Under the pieces are notes generated by a model, which saw only the letters and a list, made by a program, of their open reading frames with translations, made no database searches and had not been told where the DNA came from. DNA of 64,000 nucleotides. Origin: Nonomuraea solani. GTDB taxonomy: Bacteria > Actinomycetota > Actinomycetes > Streptosporangiales > Streptosporangiaceae. The DNA is taken from contig NZ_FNVT01000001.1 of NCBI RefSeq assembly GCF_900108335.1, forward strand, positions 612,977 to 676,976, written 5' to 3'. Shown in pieces: positions 60,875-64,000 of the stretch; positions within the stretch are counted from its first letter, which is position 1, and every line of letters begins with the position of its first letter. Position numbers and translations under genes: made by a program.

Positions 60875-61741
60875 GTGCTGGTGGCGGCGTGTGGCGCTGC
60901 GGACTTGATTCCCCGGTACGCGGACATCGAGCACTTTGGATATGTCATGGCCAACGCTTTCCGCGCGTCTCACCCTGAATACGTCGTGAGTTCCGAGTCC
61001 TATGCCTTCGAGCGTCGGCCGGACGAGATGGCCATTGTCATGAACGCCTCGCACAATCAACAAACGAGTGGTGTCGTTCAGGCTTTCGGCATCCGCCAGG
61101 ACCAGAACTCGGGGGGATTCTCCTACGCGACCGGTGACGACCGCCATCCGGTGCGGCTTGAAGAGGCACTTCGGCGGCTTGACGCTCCCGAATCGCAAGC
61201 TTTGTCCGCGGCGTTGCGCCGGGTCGGGCGAGATGGCGGGCCAATGAAAGAGGAGGTCGATGCCGCGCTACGCAAGGTGGGCCGCAGCAACGAGGTGACC
61301 GCGGTCGTGGAGTTGGCGCGGCCTTTGACGGCCAACGAGATCCGTGACCGTAAGCATCTGCCCGTGGACAACGGGATCTTCTCGCCCGCCCTGGGTGGCG
61401 CGCCGGTTTACTGGGACATCCACTCCGGCACGTTCTGCAAGGTCTGCGGTGGTGGCGGGGATCAGATAACGCAGGACTTTCGTAATTGGGTGGGCTCTCT
61501 GGGGCCGTCTGACGGACCCGGGCTTCAGTACTTCGGGCTGATCCTGCCCCGGCTGAAAGACGTGGCCCGGGCCGGGAAGATTTATGGATATATTCAGCAT
61601 GCGGAGGATCCTGTGCTTCTTCGCAAGCTGCTGAAGCAGAAATATGTCAAGTCTATGTATATCGTGCGCGTCGCCGACCATTGCGCCGATGAAATGCCTG
61701 AAAATTGCTCGTGGCCAGGAGACAGGCAACTGTACGGCTGA
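60875..61741 (+). CDS. Putative lipoprotein of unknown function, signal peptide frameshifted
   Basis: A 288-residue frame from GTG 60875, beginning LVAACGAADLIPRY, a lipobox with no signal peptide before it. In the adjacent frame a GTG at 60835 with AGGGGAAGG upstream begins VRAKVRGVALTVT, a signal-peptide start that runs into the lipobox if one base between 60862 and 60875 is dropped. The mature protein has no known domain; it contains CKVCGGGG and is rich in charged helices (SQALSAALRRVGRDGGPMKE). Either a frameshift inactivates export, or the base is an assembly error. Confidence 0.6.
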   Translation: MLVAACGAADLIPRYADIEHFGYVMANAFRASHPEYVVSSESYAFERRPDEMAIVMNASHNQQTSGVVQAFGIRQDQNSGGFSYATGDDRHPVRLEEALRRLDAPESQALSAALRRVGRDGGPMKEEVDAALRKVGRSNEVTAVVELARPLTANEIRDRKHLPVDNGIFSPALGGAPVYWDIHSGTFCKVCGGGGDQITQDFRNWVGSLGPSDGPGLQYFGLILPRLKDVARAGKIYGYIQHAEDPVLLRKLLKQKYVKSMYIVRVADHCADEMPENCSWPGDRQLYG

Positions 61742-61949
61742 CGGGCGGGGCATCTATGGTCGTGTTACAGCCTACTCGCTAGTTCGGAGACAGGCCGCCG
61801 TATGCCATCAGCGCAATTGTCTCTGTCATGCTCGTTAGGTTTCGCAGCTAGGTTGTCGTCGTTGTGCGTAGCGATTGGCTCACCTCGGATACCTGACGAG
61901 CTTGCTGCTTCCTGCATTGTTCTTCACCTTTGCTGGCATTTTCTGCCGG

Positions 61950-64000
61950 TCAGGCTATGGCGTTGATGACGGCGTCGCGGGTCAGGGGGAGGTCGCGGAG
62001 GCGGATGCCGAGGGTGGCGGTCAGGGCGTTGGCTATGGCGGCGGCTACTGGGCCCTGGGCGGCTTCGCCGGCGCCGACCGATGGGGTGCCGGGGTGTTCT
62101 ACCAGTTCTACTGTGATTTCGGGGGTCTCGGTGAAGGGGAGGATTGGGTAGGTTTCCCAGGTGGTGCTGGTGATCTTCTGGTGGTTGAAGCGGACTCTTT
62201 CTTTGAGGGTCCAGCTTGTTGCCTGGGTGGCGCCGCCCTCTATTTGGTTGCGGACGCCGTCGGGGTTGATGATCTGGCCTACGTCTACGGCGATGGTCAG
62301 GTGGGTTACTCGGATGTCGTGGTCGGCTTCCAACTCGGCTACCGCGGCGCAGTAGGCGCCGGTGTTCTTGTAGCGGGCGAAGCCCAGGCCGAGGCCGGGG
62401 CGGCCCCAGTTTGCCGTTGTGGTTGCTCGCCTTAGGACCTCTTGGGCTCGGGGGTCGGTCAGGTGGGCTAGGCGGTAGGCCAAGGGGTCTTGGTCTGCTT
62501 GTTCGGCCAGCTCGTCCATGAAGGATTCGATGGCGAAGACGTTCATGAAGGCGCCGAGGGAGCGTAGAGCTGAGGAGCGGATCGGGGTTTTGAGGAGGCG
62601 GTGGCCCGTGATTTGGAGGTGGGGGATCTCGTAGAGCGGGATTGCGTTGCGGGCCATGCCGAGGCCGGAGCCCATAGGTGGGTCGGTGGCGGGTGGGTAG
62701 GTCCAGGGGGCTTCTAGGTGAGTGCCGGCTAGTAGGCCGGGGGTGCCGTCTGCGTAGCCGGGGCGGCTGGTGTGGCCTTGGCTCCAGACGTCGTACTGCC
62801 AGGATTGGATCAGTCCGGCTTCGTTCACGGCTGCTGTTATGTCGGCGGACATGGCTGAGCCGAAGGGGGACCAGGTTAGTTCGTCCTCTCGGCTCCAGCG
62901 GACCAGTACCGGTCTGCCTTGTGCCTCGCGGGCCAGGAGGGCGGCGTCCAGGGCTGCGTCGTCGGCGGCGTTGTGGCCGTAACAGCCGGCGCCCTCGGCG
63001 TGGCGGACCTCGATCGCGTCGTGGCCGAGGATTTGGGCGAGTGCCTTGCGTAGGGGGTGGACGCCTTGGGTGTGGCTCCAGATCTCCAGGGTGCCGTCGG
63101 GGTTCCAGCGGGCGGCGGCGCAGCTCGGGGCGATCGAGGCGTGGGCGATGAAGGGTCTGCTGTAGGTGGCGGTGTGTTGGGTGCCTTGAGGTTTTTCGCC
63201 GGTTGGGGTGTGGACGTTGATGGTTTCGTGGGGGCCTGCGCGGAGGTAGGTGTGGAGGTCGTGTTCGTCGGGGAGGGTGTTGCTTTCGGTCCATGTGGCC
63301 GACTTGCGGAGCCGGGTGAGGGCTTGGTCGGCTTCGGGTTCCGTTTCTGCTAGGACTCCCAGGAATGAGCCGTCGCGCACTACGTGGATGTCTGGTGGGA
63401 GTGGGGTGAGGGTTTTGAGTCGGGCGGCGGGGGAGGGTGGGCGCAGGATGCGGCCGTGGAGCATGTTCGGTAGGCGGAGATCGTGGATGAAGCGGGGGTG
63501 TCCGGCCACCTTGTCGGGCAGGTCCAGGCGGGGAACGCTGACGCCCACGAACACCGGTGATGGCTCGTTTGATGCAGGGCTCTGGGATTCGGGTGGCCGG
63601 GGTGCCTGGGAGTGGGGGGTGGTGGGGTCGGGTGGTCGTGCCTGGGGATTGGGGATGGTGAGGTCGGGTGGCCGGGGTGCCTGGGCTGCGCGGTCGGTTG
63701 ATGGTCCCTGGATGCGGGGGCCAAGGCTTGAGGCCAGGTCGGCGTAGGTTGCGGTTCGGGTGCCGTGGTGGAACTCGCCTCGGTGGACTGTTACCTGGTC
63801 TGGGGGGACGTTCCAGCGGCGGGCGGCTTCGGCTGTGTAGGTGGTGCGGATTTGGGTGCAGGCTTCGCGGAGTGGTGGGCCTGCGTGGGCGATTGACATG
63901 CTGCCTGCTGTGCAGCCCTCGTTTGGGCCCTCGTCTGTGCGGGCGGGCAGCATACGTACCTGAGACAGGTCGGCGCCCAGGGCGTCGGCGGCGATTTGGG
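61950..64000 (-). CDS. Molybdenum hydroxylase large subunit (xanthine dehydrogenase/IorB-like), 5' end outside window
   Basis: At least 683 residues in frame from the right edge. It is the molybdopterin-binding subunit of an IorB/xanthine-dehydrogenase family enzyme: DKVAGHPRFIHDLRLPNML, GRILRPPSPAARLKTL, AFMNVFAIESFMDELAEQAD and the catalytic glutamate in SVGAGEAAQGP. It hydroxylates aldehydes or N-heterocycles together with a 2Fe-2S small subunit not seen here. A 40-residue Pro/Gln-rich insertion with repeated QAPRPP/ARPPDP units precedes the DKVAG segment. The ATG at 63953 is internal, since family sequence continues upstream of it. Confidence 0.85.
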   Translation of the reverse strand, partial: QIAADALGADLSQVRMLPARTDEGPNEGCTAGSMSIAHAGPPLREACTQIRTTYTAEAARRWNVPPDQVTVHRGEFHHGTRTATYADLASSLGPRIQGPSTDRAAQAPRPPDLTIPNPQARPPDPTTPHSQAPRPPESQSPASNEPSPVFVGVSVPRLDLPDKVAGHPRFIHDLRLPNMLHGRILRPPSPAARLKTLTPLPPDIHVVRDGSFLGVLAETEPEADQALTRLRKSATWTESNTLPDEHDLHTYLRAGPHETINVHTPTGEKPQGTQHTATYSRPFIAHASIAPSCAAARWNPDGTLEIWSHTQGVHPLRKALAQILGHDAIEVRHAEGAGCYGHNAADDAALDAALLAREAQGRPVLVRWSREDELTWSPFGSAMSADITAAVNEAGLIQSWQYDVWSQGHTSRPGYADGTPGLLAGTHLEAPWTYPPATDPPMGSGLGMARNAIPLYEIPHLQITGHRLLKTPIRSSALRSLGAFMNVFAIESFMDELAEQADQDPLAYRLAHLTDPRAQEVLRRATTTANWGRPGLGLGFARYKNTGAYCAAVAELEADHDIRVTHLTIAVDVGQIINPDGVRNQIEGGATQATSWTLKERVRFNHQKITSTTWETYPILPFTETPEITVELVEHPGTPSVGAGEAAQGPVAAAIANALTATLGIRLRDLPLTRDAVINAIA
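63590..63684. repeat. Direct repeats in the molybdenum hydroxylase gene
   Basis: A 21-base unit (starting CGGGTGGCCGGGGTGCC) occurs identically at 63590-63610 and 63664-63684, with a degenerate copy at 63629-63647. It encodes the Pro-rich insertion of the enzyme and probably arose by slippage. Confidence 0.7.

Noticed and set aside
61924..63294. Second long minus-strand frame over the molybdenum hydroxylase
   Set aside because: Arg/Pro/His-rich shadow in another frame; the hydroxylase frame carries all family motifs.

Overview
The window is high-GC DNA with strong G/C third-position bias, frequent GTG starts, actinobacterial regulators (MmyB-type XRE, LacI, ROK, PaaX, large LuxR/LAL), WXG100-type secretion genes and an LPLTG wall anchor. 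This points to a filamentous actinomycete, most likely Streptosporangiaceae (Nonomuraea-like); the family placement is inference. I see no rRNA, tRNA, CRISPR array, complete insertion sequence or replication origin.

Layout. 0-10 kb: partial caspase-like protein, secreted C39 peptidase, adenylate kinase, DHA2 efflux pump, and small redox enzymes, two of them beside MmyB-type regulators (one regulator frameshifted), then a methyltransferase and an LPLTG surface protein. 10-15 kb: Lrp regulator divergent from a fused indolepyruvate:ferredoxin oxidoreductase, followed by an acyl-CoA dehydrogenase. 15-20.4 kb is an accessory island of lower GC: a palindrome-rich repeat zone, a WXG100-like gene, a polymorphic toxin whose C-terminus looks like the cholera-toxin-type ADP-ribosyltransferase, a probable immunity gene, then a toxin-antitoxin graveyard (ankyrin remnant, intact HicAB, broken HigBA, broken YefM-YoeB).

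20-35 kb: SDR/TetR pair, a polyester-hydrolase (PET hydrolase/cutinase) homologue, a LAL regulator, and a liv-type ABC operon divergent from a PaaX regulator, acyl-CoA ligase and MetE-like protein (a predicted uptake-and-activation locus). 33.7-40.7 kb: Gfo/Idh oxidoreductase, ROK repressor and sugar ABC transporter sharing an operator-like motif, then a secreted GH30 glycosidase. 40.7-46.5 kb: poorly characterised genes, including a two-gene unit with a shared Gly/Ala/Ser-rich signature and an SNase-lamin-tail fusion, then a TetR gene. 46.6-50.6 kb: FmdB/FmdA amidase, MetX-like hydrolase and a Tat-exported multicopper oxidase.

50.6-60.4 kb: a LacI regulator and an export-signal-less NMT1-type binding protein face a tightly coupled operon encoding a complete liv transporter (permease and ATPase fused in one protein), an alpha/beta hydrolase, a 3-hydroxyisobutyrate-dehydrogenase-type enzyme and an M24-fold enzyme with an altered metal site. 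Two near-identical GCAATCGTTTGC-type operators flank the promoter, so this looks like a repressible uptake/catabolism system for an unidentified substrate. 60.4-64 kb: lower-GC intergenic DNA with a small Cys-rich ORF, a lipoprotein gene with an apparently frameshifted signal peptide, and the 5'-truncated (by the window edge) gene of a molybdenum hydroxylase large subunit.
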